A stretch of DNA of 64,000 nt from Gemmatimonadaceae bacterium (GTDB lineage: Bacteria > Gemmatimonadota > Gemmatimonadetes > Gemmatimonadales > Gemmatimonadaceae): the NCBI GenBank assembly GCA_036003045.1, contig DASYSS010000007.1, forward strand, positions 1-64,000. The letters run 5' to 3'. This document shows positions 42,438 through 51,677 of the stretch, piece by piece. Position numbers and translations under genes: made by a program. Numbering within the stretch: position 1 is the stretch's first letter; each line of letters opens with the position of its first letter. The notes beneath the pieces were generated by a model. It made no database searches and had not been told where the DNA came from. It saw nothing but the letters and a program-made list of their open reading frames with translations.

Positions 42438-44375
42438 CTACGGCTCTCCGAGCGCCAGGAACGGTCCCGCGGTCGCCGAGACGCCGATGTCGTCCACGAC
42501 CACCGTACCCGCGACGAGTCGGTCGAACACGAGTCGCACCGAGCGTAGCCGAGCCGGATCGAACTGCGGCGACGCCTGCGCGAATTCGGCGAGCGGGAGC
42601 ACGTACGTTTGCAGCACCATCTCGTACTGTGTTGGAAAGCGCTGCTGCTCTTGGTCGTGCCGCCGCAGGATGTGGATCTCCAGCGGTCTCCGCGGCACGC
42701 CGAAATGGCTGAGCAGCAGCCGCGCGACGTGTCCGGACGCGTCGGTCATTTCGACGGTGAGATCGACCGGCGTCGAATCCTTTCCCGCTTTCGGCTCGGG
42801 CTTCTTCGGCGGCGGCTTCTTCTCGTCTTTCTTGGTACTGTCGGCCTTTTTGGTCGTGTCGCGCGCCGGTGCGCGGGGACCCGGTTTGGCGTCCGTCGGC
42901 GCGAGCGAGAGATACACTGCCGCCTCGCGCCCGAGGTGCAGACTGCCGACGAGCGAGTCGCTCAGCGTGATCGTGTACGACGCCGGCTTGCCGAGCTTTG
43001 TGGTGTCGTCGCCGCGGATGTGGTTGTTCCAACCGAGCGTCACCGCGTTGGTGTTGATCGGATCGTTCTGCCCACTGCGCAGATTGATCGGGGCCTCCTT
43101 CCATGTTGCAAGACTGTCGCCCGAAAGGGAAACCCCCGGCACGGATCCGGTCGTCACGTCGACGTCTTCATCAAAAGTTGCCAGCGACTTGAACCCTGAC
43201 TCTTCGAAGCGGGTGATGTACATGGTCTTCGGGAGCCAGGCGCCGATGAGACGGTGGTCGCGGAACATCGGCAAGTACTCGGACTTGCCGTGCAGCGTGG
43301 CCTCGAGGAATCCGCCGATCACGACCTTGCTGAACTGCCTCTGCTCTTCGGGCGTGATGAGCCCGCGCAAATCCAGGAACCGTCCGCTGCGCGGCCCGTT
43401 GTCCTTGTTGCCCCAGACGGTGTTCCACTGCCCGTGGTTCGCTCGGTAGACGTACCACGCCGCCTTGAACCAGGGCTTGCCGTCGGTGAACTGAATCCGC
43501 TGAAAGGCCCGCAGACCGTTGAACGACGACACGTCGCCGTCGTGCGAGCCGTGGATCACCATGTAGTTCACGTTCTTGATCGGCGTGTACACGCCGGCCG
43601 GCTTGTATTGCCCGTCCACGGGCGCGATCGCAAACACCGACTTGATGTCGAAGTTGAAGTTGAACTTGACGTTGGCGTCATCCGGGTAATGACTCAGTCT
43701 ATTGAACGCCGCGGCGATCCCGACCGCCTCGCCGCCGCGCGAGTGGCCCATGATCCCGATGTTGTGCATGTCGACCTTGTGCGAGAACGGGCCGGCCGAG
43801 CTGTCGTTCCAACGCTTCCAGTCCTCGAGGTGCTTGAGGAGGAGCCACGCGCGCCCATCGCTCTCGCCGCGAAGGTTCCCATTAATGAAATTCTCATCGA
43901 CGCTCGCGAGGATGAAACCGCGCGACGCGAGCAGCTCGCCCAGGTAGCCGTAGCCCGGGTCGGAGTAGTCGAGCATGTCGTGGTTGCCGTGGACGATCAG
44001 CACGAGCGGGAAGGGGCCGTTGCCCTCCGGATACCACACGCGCGCGTTGATCGGCACCTTGCTGAACCCGAAGCCCCAGTCTTTTTCGCGGGCTTTCGCA
44101 TTGTCGGGCTCCGTCGACACGAAGGGCGACACGTCGACGGTTTTCGTCTTGATCGTCACGGAATCGCGGTATTCGGCTCGGCGCTTGTCGGTGCCGCTGC
44201 CGTAGTAGAGCGTCTTCACCGCGAACGCCCCCTTTTCGCCCGGGTTCGGCGCGCCGATGAGCTGATGCGAGAGGACGGTCGGCGAATCGTCCTTCGAGAG
44301 TTGGAGCGCCTGCGTGCAGCCGGTGACGAGGAGACCGAGAGCGATGCCGGCGGTGCGCGCGCGAATGGTGAGCAT
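42438..44375 (-). CDS. Alpha/beta-hydrolase lipoprotein
   Basis: A 645-residue lipoprotein (signal ending at C20, LLVTGC). An alpha/beta-hydrolase core at about 105-370 has VHGNHD, nucleophile S212 in GHSRGGEAVG and later candidates for Asp and His (VIHGSHDGDVSSF). A beta-rich region and a Lys/Pro-rich low-complexity linker (about 570-590) precede a final beta domain. It is likely an esterase of the outer or inner membrane; the substrate is unknown. The ATG at 44375 overlaps the stop of the upstream barrel gene by one base (TGATG), indicating translational coupling. The longer frame upstream is not supported. Confidence 0.75.
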   Translation of the reverse strand: MLTIRARTAGIALGLLVTGCTQALQLSKDDSPTVLSHQLIGAPNPGEKGAFAVKTLYYGSGTDKRRAEYRDSVTIKTKTVDVSPFVSTEPDNAKAREKDWGFGFSKVPINARVWYPEGNGPFPLVLIVHGNHDMLDYSDPGYGYLGELLASRGFILASVDENFINGNLRGESDGRAWLLLKHLEDWKRWNDSSAGPFSHKVDMHNIGIMGHSRGGEAVGIAAAFNRLSHYPDDANVKFNFNFDIKSVFAIAPVDGQYKPAGVYTPIKNVNYMVIHGSHDGDVSSFNGLRAFQRIQFTDGKPWFKAAWYVYRANHGQWNTVWGNKDNGPRSGRFLDLRGLITPEEQRQFSKVVIGGFLEATLHGKSEYLPMFRDHRLIGAWLPKTMYITRFEESGFKSLATFDEDVDVTTGSVPGVSLSGDSLATWKEAPINLRSGQNDPINTNAVTLGWNNHIRGDDTTKLGKPASYTITLSDSLVGSLHLGREAAVYLSLAPTDAKPGPRAPARDTTKKADSTKKDEKKPPPKKPEPKAGKDSTPVDLTVEMTDASGHVARLLLSHFGVPRRPLEIHILRRHDQEQQRFPTQYEMVLQTYVLPLAEFAQASPQFDPARLRSVRLVFDRLVAGTVVVDDIGVSATAGPFLALGEP

Positions 44376-45277
44376 CAGCGAATCCTCAATCCAAGACGAT
44401 TGCCAATCCGGCCGCCGGTAAAGGTCTCGAGCGCGTAGTCGATCGACAGGCGGTCCATCGTGAGGCCGGCGCCGGCGGTGAGGGCCTCTTCGCCGATCAG
44501 CGGACGACGCGCGCCGGCCCGCAGCGCGATGTTGTAGCCGCTCAGCCAACTGTAGTTGACCTCGAGACCGCCGGCGGGAACCAAGGTGTTGCTGCGCACC
44601 CAGGACACCGCGGCGGTTCCAAACAGATCGAACTCACCGACAGGCCCGCCGCGAGAAACGCCAAGTGTCGCCTGGCGGGGAAGCTCGGCCTCGAGCGGGC
44701 CGGGCAAATCGGCGTCCTGCCCGAGATTCTGCACCGCCACGCCCACGGTGTAGGCCCCAAAGACCACCTTCGAAGCTCCGACGTCGACGAGGCCGCGCTG
44801 CAGCCGCGAGATTCCCAGATCCTGCTCGGCGTATTTCCCGGCGATGCCGAAGCGAACACCCTTATATGCCTGCGCGATTCCCACGGTCGCTTCGAGCGAC
44901 GAGGACAAGGCCGTCTGCTCGAATGGCGTCGGCGTGACGGGCGCCGAGATGAAGCCGCCGTCGCTGCTCTGCGTGCGGACACCAATCCCGATGCCTCCGC
45001 CATTGAATCTCGTCACTGCCGAGAGAGCGGCCCCGCTCGAGCCGGGGGCGTATCGCTCTCCCGACATACTGAACCCATTGGCGATGACCAGCTGCGCCGG
45101 GTTGAAGAAGATCACCTCGTCGTCGCGACTGGTGATGCCAACGTCGCCGAGTGCCAACGTGCGCGGACCTGACGGCAGCACGAGAACGCTCGGCAAGATC
45201 GGCCGTGGCTGCGCGGCGAGCGCCAGCCACGGCGTCAGGAAGACTGCGAGGCCAGGGACTGCGCAGCGGAGATTCAT
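44375..45277 (-). CDS. Outer-membrane beta-barrel protein, PorV-like
   Basis: A 300-residue exported protein, signal about 1-24 (PGLAVFLTPWLALAAQ). The opening GPRTLALGDVGITSRDDEVIFFNPAQL is typical of PorV/PorQ/UPF0164-type barrels, which begin with a conserved ALGDxG..NPA motif. Alternating hydrophobic strands and a C-terminal aromatic/Arg end (GLRIR) fit a beta-barrel. Its stop overlaps the hydrolase-lipoprotein start. The start at 45277 is chosen for the signal peptide; the upstream spacing is C-rich and no good ribosome site is visible. Confidence 0.65.
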   Translation of the reverse strand: MNLRCAVPGLAVFLTPWLALAAQPRPILPSVLVLPSGPRTLALGDVGITSRDDEVIFFNPAQLVIANGFSMSGERYAPGSSGAALSAVTRFNGGGIGIGVRTQSSDGGFISAPVTPTPFEQTALSSSLEATVGIAQAYKGVRFGIAGKYAEQDLGISRLQRGLVDVGASKVVFGAYTVGVAVQNLGQDADLPGPLEAELPRQATLGVSRGGPVGEFDLFGTAAVSWVRSNTLVPAGGLEVNYSWLSGYNIALRAGARRPLIGEEALTAGAGLTMDRLSIDYALETFTGGRIGNRLGLRIR

Positions 45278-45312
45278 GTCGTTGGGGGGGGGCTGCGAGG
45301 AGTGATTGAGTC

Positions 45313-46401
45313 TCAGTTGTCGCCCGGCAACGTCTTCAGAAAATCGGCGAGGTACGATCCCCACACGGCGGGCAGCGAATGCGTTCCGTGCCCGCGCGTC
45401 TGGTCGGTGATCGGCAGCAACACGAACTTCCCGTTCTTCACGCGGTGAATGAGCGTATCTACGATCCCCAGCTCCGGGGGATTCACGTAGTCGTCCGCTG
45501 AATTGATCGCCAACACTCGTGCAGAGATCTTTTCCAGACGTGGAGACGGGTCGTAATCGCGCGACGCGTTGAACGCGTAAACCACATCATTTGCGTCGTG
45601 CGTCTTCACGTTCTGGTCGAGGTACGCGCGGATCACCGAGTCCGCCTTGTCGCGCGTCGGCGCCTGGCGGTGCTGCACCTTGGGCGCGGACGACATGATG
45701 TACAGCATGCCCATCGCCTGCCGAAGGCCGGGCGGCTGCGCCGTGTAGTCGCCGCCGTGGTAGCCCGGATCCTTGGTGATGAAGTCCATGATCATCCTAC
45801 GCATCATTCGGTTCCTTCCGGCGATCGGGGCGGGCACGCAGGCCAGCGGCACCAACCCGTCCGCGAAGTCCGGATAGCGTTCGCCCCACACCCACGAGTG
45901 CATGCACCCCATCGACGTGCCCATCACCAGTCGGAGATGGTTCACGCCCAGGCCCTTCGTCAGCAACTGGTGTTGCGCGTCGACCATGTCATCGTACGTG
46001 TACTTCGGGAACCTCGCGTGCATCCCGTCGCTTGGTTTGCTCGAGCCGCCGTGGCCGATGCCGTCGGGCAACACCACGAAGTAGTTGCTGGTATCGAGCA
46101 GTTGGCCGGGCCCGAACAGCACGCCGCCGTACGTCTGGCTCATGAATCCGCTCCCCGACCCGGTCGTGCCGTGGAGTATCAGGACCGCGTTTCGTACCAT
46201 TCCCGAAGCGTCGCGACGCGGCTTGCCGAGCGCGATGTAATGGATTCGTAGGTCGGCGAGCGACTCGCCGCTCGCGAACTTGAAGTTGTGAATCGTGTAG
46301 TCCTGGCCCGCGGGAGTCCCACCCCGCTGTGCATGGGCGGGTACCACGGCCAGATTCGAGAGGGCGGCAAACGCAATCAATCGGCGGATGACGGACGGCA
46401 T
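45313..46401 (-). CDS. Exported MetX-like alpha/beta-hydrolase
   Basis: A 362-residue protein with a Sec signal (FAALSNLAVVPAHAQ) followed by an alpha/beta-hydrolase resembling homoserine O-acetyltransferase. Features are HGTTGSG, nucleophile S163 in GTSMGCMH, D303/D304 in NSADDYVNPPE and H341 in RGHGTHSLP. The export signal argues against a role in cytoplasmic methionine synthesis, so a periplasmic acyltransferase or esterase is more likely. It is the first gene of a closely spaced minus-strand series running to the MarR gene. Confidence 0.8.
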   Translation of the reverse strand: MPSVIRRLIAFAALSNLAVVPAHAQRGGTPAGQDYTIHNFKFASGESLADLRIHYIALGKPRRDASGMVRNAVLILHGTTGSGSGFMSQTYGGVLFGPGQLLDTSNYFVVLPDGIGHGGSSKPSDGMHARFPKYTYDDMVDAQHQLLTKGLGVNHLRLVMGTSMGCMHSWVWGERYPDFADGLVPLACVPAPIAGRNRMMRRMIMDFITKDPGYHGGDYTAQPPGLRQAMGMLYIMSSAPKVQHRQAPTRDKADSVIRAYLDQNVKTHDANDVVYAFNASRDYDPSPRLEKISARVLAINSADDYVNPPELGIVDTLIHRVKNGKFVLLPITDQTRGHGTHSLPAVWGSYLADFLKTLPGDN

Positions 46402-46526
46402 GGCCTCACCTGGATGGATTCTCGTGGTGCGACGATAGCCACACAGCCGCCGATTCGACAGTCCAAACAGCCGGATCGTTGGCTAACCTTCCTTGACCGT
46501 TCGCGTGCCGTTCCACCCCGCCTCCG

Positions 46527-46622
46527 TCAGCACCGCGCCATCCACAGGATCAAGCCCATCTCGATCGTCGCCGCGATGATCCCGAACACCAACGCTGCCC
46601 GGAATCCTTTGCTGAGATGCAT
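46527..46622 (-). CDS. Possible 31-residue single-span membrane peptide
   Basis: A short frame MHLSKGFRAALVFGIIAATI... ending WMARC, with a basic start and one hydrophobic helix, as in small membrane proteins. Its ATG overlaps the proposed ATG of the divergent RCC1 gene, so only one of the two starts, or a later RCC1 start, may be right. There is no recognisable family. Low confidence. Confidence 0.3.
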   Translation of the reverse strand: MHLSKGFRAALVFGIIAATIEMGLILWMARC

Positions 46623-47904
46623 GTCGTCGCTTGTTCGTGGCTTGAGACGGCGTGGATGGTGGGGACCGCCGGCGTTCGCTTTCGTCGCGGCCCTCGCGAT
46701 CGCGGCGTGCAGTGAACCTACGACATCGGTGCGCCGTTTTCCCATCCTCGACGACAACGGCACGAGCGACTGGGCGTCCGTGACGGTCGGCGGCGACCAC
46801 ACGTGCGCGCTCAAGATCGACGGCAGTGCGTACTGCTGGGGGAGCAATCAGTACGGCCAGCTCGGGGTCAGCCGCACGGACACGACCTGCGGCGCGGGCA
46901 ACGCGCGCTTCCCGTGCGCGACGACGCCGCAACTCGTCCAAGCGGGTCTCCAGTTCGCGTCCATCAGCGCCGGTCAACGCCACACCTGCGCGATCACTCG
47001 CACGCGCGAGGCGTACTGCTGGGGCTCAAACTCTGACGGCCAGGTTTCCGACTTCGGGCCGGGTGGGCCGGCGCTCACCAAGGTGCAGAGCGCTCTGCCG
47101 TGGACGCAGATCACAGCGGGCTTCAGCCACACCTGTGCGGTGCGCTCCGACGGCCTGCTCGTTTGCTGGGGCTCGAACGACCGCGGCCAACTGGGGAACG
47201 GAAGTCTGCTGTCGGGGACGACGCGCGCGCTGATCACGGCGCCGGTCGCGTCGGCGAGCGCGGGCCAGTCGCGCACCTGCGCGCGCACGACGGTCGGAGT
47301 CGTGTACTGCTGGGGCGCGGTCTGGACGGAGCGTAGCGGGGCGCTCGAGCTCTCGCGGACGCAACTGACGCCGCAGCTCGTGCCTGGCGCGCCCGCCCTC
47401 GCGTGGCTGACCGTCGGTTCGTTCACGACCTGCGGCGCGGACGTCTCGGGTTTCGCCTATTGCTGGGAGGCGAATCCGCGCGGCGAGTTGGGAAATGGCA
47501 CGCAGAACGGAAGCATCGTCCCGGCCCGGGTACTGAGCGATCAGGCGTTTGTGCAGCTCAGCGCCGGGATCGTGCAGACCTGCGGCATCGACATCGAAGG
47601 GACGGGCTACTGCTGGGGCGACGATTCCTTCGGTGAAATCGGCGTCCTGCCGTCGGTGCTCGTCGAGCGATGCGGCGGACAAATCCTTCCATGTTCGACG
47701 AAACCCGTGTCGGTCATCGGGCGGCGGAAATTCGTGGAGATCAGCACGGGATTCGGCAGCCACACCTGTGGCGTCACGACCCGTGGCAACCTCTACTGTT
47801 GGGGGCTGGGCCTGTCCGGGCAACGCGGCGACGGGTCGGAGTTCTCGGCCGTGGCCTCACCCGTTCTCGTCGTCGAACCCGCCCGCATCGCGCCGAGCCA
47901 GTAG
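46621..47904 (+). CDS. RCC1-repeat lipoprotein with paired cysteines
   Basis: A 427-residue protein, lipoprotein signal ending in ALAIAACSEP. It carries seven RCC1-type blades, each built on W..(V/I)..G..HTCA.......YCWG.N..GQLG (for example HTCALKIDGSAYCWGSNQYG). Every blade carries a Cys pair, which suggests one disulfide per blade in an extracytoplasmic propeller. RCC1-like propellers mediate binding; no enzymatic role is expected. Such proteins are common at the surface of Gemmatimonadota and Myxococcota. A start at 46621 is used because it just precedes the signal sequence. Confidence 0.85.
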   Translation: MSSLVRGLRRRGWWGPPAFAFVAALAIAACSEPTTSVRRFPILDDNGTSDWASVTVGGDHTCALKIDGSAYCWGSNQYGQLGVSRTDTTCGAGNARFPCATTPQLVQAGLQFASISAGQRHTCAITRTREAYCWGSNSDGQVSDFGPGGPALTKVQSALPWTQITAGFSHTCAVRSDGLLVCWGSNDRGQLGNGSLLSGTTRALITAPVASASAGQSRTCARTTVGVVYCWGAVWTERSGALELSRTQLTPQLVPGAPALAWLTVGSFTTCGADVSGFAYCWEANPRGELGNGTQNGSIVPARVLSDQAFVQLSAGIVQTCGIDIEGTGYCWGDDSFGEIGVLPSVLVERCGGQILPCSTKPVSVIGRRKFVEISTGFGSHTCGVTTRGNLYCWGLGLSGQRGDGSEFSAVASPVLVVEPARIAPSQ

Positions 47905-48083
47905 ACGGGTGGACGAGCGGCTCGAATGTGTCGGCGGTCACGCGGGATGACAATATCGCCCGCCGCGAGCCGATACTGAGATTACATTGTCGGTCGCGGC
48001 TCGGGCGTCCCTCCCATCACGACCCGGCGCGGCTCGCGCTTGTAGTTCCTTCCTTCGCCGTCACGCTTCGCCCTCTCCAATCG

Positions 48084-48221
48084 ATGAACCTCGACCGTCG
48101 GTTTATTCAGCGCGCCATTCTCGCGTTCACCACTGGATTGTTCCTCGCCTGCGCCGCGCGCGTGTCGGAGTCGAGCGCCGCGACGATCCCCTCCGTCAGC
48201 TCGAGCGCGATCGTCCGCTAG
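48084..48221 (+). CDS. Possible small exported peptide
   Basis: A 45-residue frame MNLDRRFIQRAILAFTTGLF... containing LFLACAAR, which looks like a lipoprotein-type signal followed by a Ser-rich tail. It lies in the 313-base gap between the RCC1 gene and the kinase gene and just touches the 3' end of the latter. I recognise no family. Apart from this frame I see nothing definite in the gap. Low confidence. Confidence 0.3.
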   Translation: MNLDRRFIQRAILAFTTGLFLACAARVSESSAATIPSVSSSAIVR

Positions 48222-48880
48222 CTGCCCCGATTCGATTTCCAGAGCCGATAGCCGCCGGCGAACGCGTTGGCGTTGGCGCCGCGCTTGACGCCCTTCGGCA
48301 GTCGCTTCATGTGCCGGACGTTTCCGCCTCCCAGCACCACATAGTCGGCGAGAAAGGCGGCTGAAAGCAGCTCGACGACCTCGAGGACGTGGCGCCGCCA
48401 TCGGTGCTTGCCCAGTCGTCGAAAGCCCGCTTCACCAATCCAGTCCTCGTACGTCTTTCCGCGATGGTAGGGCAGATGCCCGACCTCGAGCGGAATCACG
48501 ACGCCGTCGTGGATCAGCGCCGTGCCGAGTCCAGTGCCGAGTCCCAGAAACAGCATTGTTCGGCCCTCGTAGCTGCCGAGGGCTTGCATGACCGCGTCGT
48601 TCACCACGCGAACGGGTTTGCCGAACGCGCGGTGAAAATCGAATGAGACCCAGCCGGGGCCGAGATTCCAAGGGTCCTCGATCGGCTTGCCGTCGTGCAC
48701 CGGTCCGGGATAGCCGATCGAGACGCGATCGTACCTCCAATCGCTCGTCGCAAGGCGAACGGCGCGCACCATCTCGCGCGGCGTCAGCGTGGGACCGGAC
48801 GGGATCTTGATCGGCGTGCGGTGGCCGGACGCGAGCACCTTGACGTTCGTGCCGCCGACGTCGACCACCAGAGTCTTCAT
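48218..48880 (-). CDS. ppgK: ROK-family kinase, polyphosphate-glucokinase-like
   Basis: A 220-residue sugar kinase of the ASKHA fold: phosphate-1 motif VDVGGTNVK (6-14), YPGPVHDGK, catalytic D95 in VVNDAVMQALG, FLGLGTGLGTALI as the second phosphate loop, and ADYVVLGGGN near the end. The short length and motif set are typical of polyphosphate/ATP glucokinases, which make glucose 6-phosphate in the cytoplasm. Whether polyphosphate is used cannot be proven. The start at MKTLVV is preferred over the upstream in-frame Met at 48949, which lies inside the neighbouring gene. That gene's stop is 11 bases before the start. Confidence 0.8.
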   Translation of the reverse strand: MKTLVVDVGGTNVKVLASGHRTPIKIPSGPTLTPREMVRAVRLATSDWRYDRVSIGYPGPVHDGKPIEDPWNLGPGWVSFDFHRAFGKPVRVVNDAVMQALGSYEGRTMLFLGLGTGLGTALIHDGVVIPLEVGHLPYHRGKTYEDWIGEAGFRRLGKHRWRRHVLEVVELLSAAFLADYVVLGGGNVRHMKRLPKGVKRGANANAFAGGYRLWKSNRGS

Positions 48881-48890
48881 CGCCGAGCGA

Positions 48891-49448
48891 TCACGGAGCG
48901 GCAGGGAGCCCCTTTCGCGCGCGGACCGCATCGACGAATCGCTTGGCATCCGCTTCGTTGAACGAGTCCGACACCTTCTGGTGGTTCATGCTCGTCCCGT
49001 TGAACAGCTCGCGATCGCCGCCGTCGGTCCACTTCACGCGGATCTTTCCGGCGTCGTAGCGGATGTCCCGAATCTCCGAGAGCGGGAACACCGCGTGCGT
49101 TCCGATCGCGCCGGCGACCGACGACTTCACGATCTGGCTGATCATTCCCCCGACGCCGCTCGTGTCGCCGGAGCGCGACTCGTCGAGGCCATTCTTGATC
49201 TTGGCGACCGTTTTCGGCGAGAGACCGGCGAAAATCTTGTCGCCCTGTAGAACGACGTCGACCGAGCTGTCGGCGTTGTACAGGCGCATGTCACCCGGGC
49301 CGAGGCTGTCCGGCGGCGCCTGCGCTTCGACCCGCACGTGTGTGTTGTGACTCGAGATTCGCCGCCTGACCCAGCCGACGACGAGCCAGATGGCGAGCAC
49401 GACGAGGCCTACTCGAATCAGGCCTCCGATGACACGGCGAGAGTTCAT
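48891..49448 (-). CDS. Membrane-anchored protein of unknown function
   Basis: A 185-residue protein with one N-terminal membrane helix (about 7-26, IGGLIRVGLVVLAIWLVVGW) and a mostly beta, probably periplasmic domain. The segments VLQGDKIFAGLSPKTVAKIK and FPLSEIRDIRYDAGKIRVKW look like the PH-like or DUF-type beta sandwich of small envelope proteins. I do not recognise the family. It lies 11 bases upstream of the ROK-kinase gene on the same strand and 32 bases after the CocE-like gene, so the three may be cotranscribed. Confidence 0.6.
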   Translation of the reverse strand: MNSRRVIGGLIRVGLVVLAIWLVVGWVRRRISSHNTHVRVEAQAPPDSLGPGDMRLYNADSSVDVVLQGDKIFAGLSPKTVAKIKNGLDESRSGDTSGVGGMISQIVKSSVAGAIGTHAVFPLSEIRDIRYDAGKIRVKWTDGGDRELFNGTSMNHQKVSDSFNEADAKRFVDAVRARKGLPAAP

Positions 49449-49480
49449 GGCGACAACCTGTAATAATGAGCTTGAAGATC

Positions 49481-51397
49481 CTATCGCGGTCCCGACACGA
49501 TCGGCAACTCGATGAAGCTTACGTGTCCGGGTTCGTGGAAGATTCGGTGTTCAGCCTTCTTGTAGTCGCTCGCTTTCGCCCAAAAGATGTTCGGCACGAA
49601 CGTCTGCGGGTTGCGGTCGTAGAGCGGAAACCAGCTCGACTGAATCTGCACCATGATGCGGTGCCCCGGCAGAAACACGTGGTTCGCCGTCGGCAGCGCG
49701 AACGCGTACTCGAGCGGCGTGTTCGACGCGATCGGTTTCGGGGCGTCGAACCCTTCGCGATAGCGTCCTCGAAAGATGTCCATCGCCACCGCGAGTTGAT
49801 AGCCGCCCAGCTTTGCGTCGCCACCGACCTCGTCCGGATACACATCGATCAGCTTGACCACCCAATCCGCGTCGCTGCCGGTCGTCGACGACACGAGGCG
49901 CACCATCGGTTGACCGCTGATCTTCACGGGCTCCGCGAGGACTGCGGTCTCGTACGACAAGACGTCGGTTCGCCCCGACGCTTCGCGCTGGTCGTCGACC
50001 AGCCAGCAGGGCCACGTCGCGCATGTGTCGTAGCCCGTGGGCTTGATCGGCCGTGCGCGGAACGGCACCGGCTTCGCCGGATCAGAGATGTATGAATCGA
50101 ACCCGGCCGCCGTCGGCGCGGCGAAGCCGGCCGAGAAATTCGCGCCCAGGTACAACGGCGTCTTGGTGATCGTGCAGCCGGCCGCGCATCCGCTTGGCCA
50201 CGCGCTCAAGCGCTCCCACTTGTTCGTACCGGTCTCGTAGGCGTTCACCGCCGCGACGTCCATCGGCGGATGCCCGTCCTTGAGATAGTGCGCGAGAAAT
50301 GGCGCGAGAATGTTCTTCTGGAATTCCTTCGAGGTGTTGGCGTCGAAATCGAGCGCGCCGAGGCTGCTGCCGTTCTCGATTTCCTGCCCGTGATGCCACG
50401 GTCCCATGGTGAGGAACACCATGTTGTTGTTCGTGTCCTTCGGTTTGATCGCCTTGTACACCGCGATCGCGCCGTAGATGTCCTCTTGGTCCCAGAGGCT
50501 GTGCACGAGCATCGTCGGGATTTTGAGCGGCTGCGCGGCGAGGATCTTATCCATCGCCTGCAGTTGCCACCACGAGTCGTAGCTCGGATGCTGGAGAATC
50601 TTGTTCCAGAATCCGACCTGCTCGAGCCCGTGGAGCTTTCCGAGCTCGCCCGCCGAGCCGGACTTCAGGTAAACGTCGTAGTCGTCGTAGTGGTCGGTCC
50701 ACCACTTCGCCGAGTTGTCGCGCATCGCTTCCTGCTCGAGGATGTACGGCATGTTCTGCTGGCGAAACGCGCCGTTGTGGAACCAGTCGTCGCCCATCCA
50801 GCCGTCGACCATCGGATTCATCGGCACGGAGACCTTGAGCGCCGGGTGCGGATTGACGAGTCCCATGAGCGGCTCGAATCCGTCGTACGAGATTCCGAGC
50901 TCGCCGACGTTGCCGTTGGTCTCGGGAACGTTCTTCACGAGCCAGTCGATCGTGTCGTACGTGTCGGTGGCCTCGTCGACCTTCGTCGGGTTGAGCGGAC
51001 CGACGAGGGGCCGATTCATGACGTAGTCGCCCTCGGACCCGTACTTCCCGCGCACGTCCTGCACGACGCGGATGTAGCCGCCCGGAACGATCACGTCGAG
51101 CGCGTTGTCGTAGCCGTTCAGCTCGGGGCCGAGGTGCGCACTCTGCGCGTACGACGTCGTGGCCGTGGCGTCATACGGCGTTCGAGTCAACAGAATCGGC
51201 GCTCGGCGGGCGTTCTTCGGGACGAGGATGACCGTGTGGAGCTTGGCGCCGTCGCGCATCGGGATCATGACGTCGCGGCGTTGGTAGTCGAACGTCGCAG
51301 TCGACGGAGTGAACTTCGACGGCGTTTCGGAGGGGAGCTGAGCGCTCAGCCGGGGCGCGAAGAGCGAAAGGGCGAAGAGGAGGCGAGCAGGTCGCAC
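49481..51397 (-). CDS. Exported CocE/NonD-family hydrolase (X-Pro dipeptidyl-peptidase type)
   Basis: A 638-residue protein, signal peptide about 1-20 (FALSLFAPRLSAQ). The alpha/beta-hydrolase domain (about 40-370) has the opening RRDVMIPMRDGAKL, nucleophile S170 in LGISYDGF, acidic residues D303/D306 in HSLWDQEDIYG and His at 335-336 in GPWHHGQ. The C-terminal jelly-roll domain (about 400-638) is typical of CocE/PepX (ADWVVKLIDVYPDE). It hydrolyses esters or amides, or X-Pro peptides, in the periplasm. The upstream region contains the left arm of a family D repeat. Confidence 0.87.
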   Translation of the reverse strand: MRPARLLFALSLFAPRLSAQLPSETPSKFTPSTATFDYQRRDVMIPMRDGAKLHTVILVPKNARRAPILLTRTPYDATATTSYAQSAHLGPELNGYDNALDVIVPGGYIRVVQDVRGKYGSEGDYVMNRPLVGPLNPTKVDEATDTYDTIDWLVKNVPETNGNVGELGISYDGFEPLMGLVNPHPALKVSVPMNPMVDGWMGDDWFHNGAFRQQNMPYILEQEAMRDNSAKWWTDHYDDYDVYLKSGSAGELGKLHGLEQVGFWNKILQHPSYDSWWQLQAMDKILAAQPLKIPTMLVHSLWDQEDIYGAIAVYKAIKPKDTNNNMVFLTMGPWHHGQEIENGSSLGALDFDANTSKEFQKNILAPFLAHYLKDGHPPMDVAAVNAYETGTNKWERLSAWPSGCAAGCTITKTPLYLGANFSAGFAAPTAAGFDSYISDPAKPVPFRARPIKPTGYDTCATWPCWLVDDQREASGRTDVLSYETAVLAEPVKISGQPMVRLVSSTTGSDADWVVKLIDVYPDEVGGDAKLGGYQLAVAMDIFRGRYREGFDAPKPIASNTPLEYAFALPTANHVFLPGHRIMVQIQSSWFPLYDRNPQTFVPNIFWAKASDYKKAEHRIFHEPGHVSFIELPIVSGPR

Positions 51398-51667
51398 GGG
51401 AGGCTCGAGGTAGTGGCGGGGTTAAGGTCGCGTGAGAGGCGGTGAGGCGAAAGGCGGCGGGTGGGCCGGCCTTTCCGATTACGAAATCCGGCCGATGGCT
51501 GGCCATTCTGGTCCCTCGCGCCGCGGTGAGCACGGCCGTGCGCTCGAAATCCGACGTCCGATTTCGGACATCTGACGTCAGTCCCGTCGTGACAGACGGC
51601 AAAACGGGCGTGATCGGAATGAAGTGGTGATGCAGGTGAGAGGAATTTCCCTAACGTGTCGCTCTTC

Positions 51668-51672
51668 AGGAG
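51668..51672 (+). promoter_or_regulatory. Ribosome binding site deciding a GTG start
   Basis: AGGAG, 5 bases before the GTG at 51678. It selects this start over the ATG at 51624, and similarity to the family begins here. Confidence 0.65.
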
Positions 51673-51677
51673 CGACT

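Noticed and set aside
45313-46401. Homoserine O-acetyltransferase for methionine synthesis
   Set aside because: The fold and triad fit, but the protein has a clear export signal and lies among secreted hydrolases.
47905-48083. Regulatory RNA in the gap after the RCC1 gene
   Set aside because: A weak inverted pair (GCGAGCCG / CGGCTCG) is present, but I see no promoter, terminator or known riboswitch motif.
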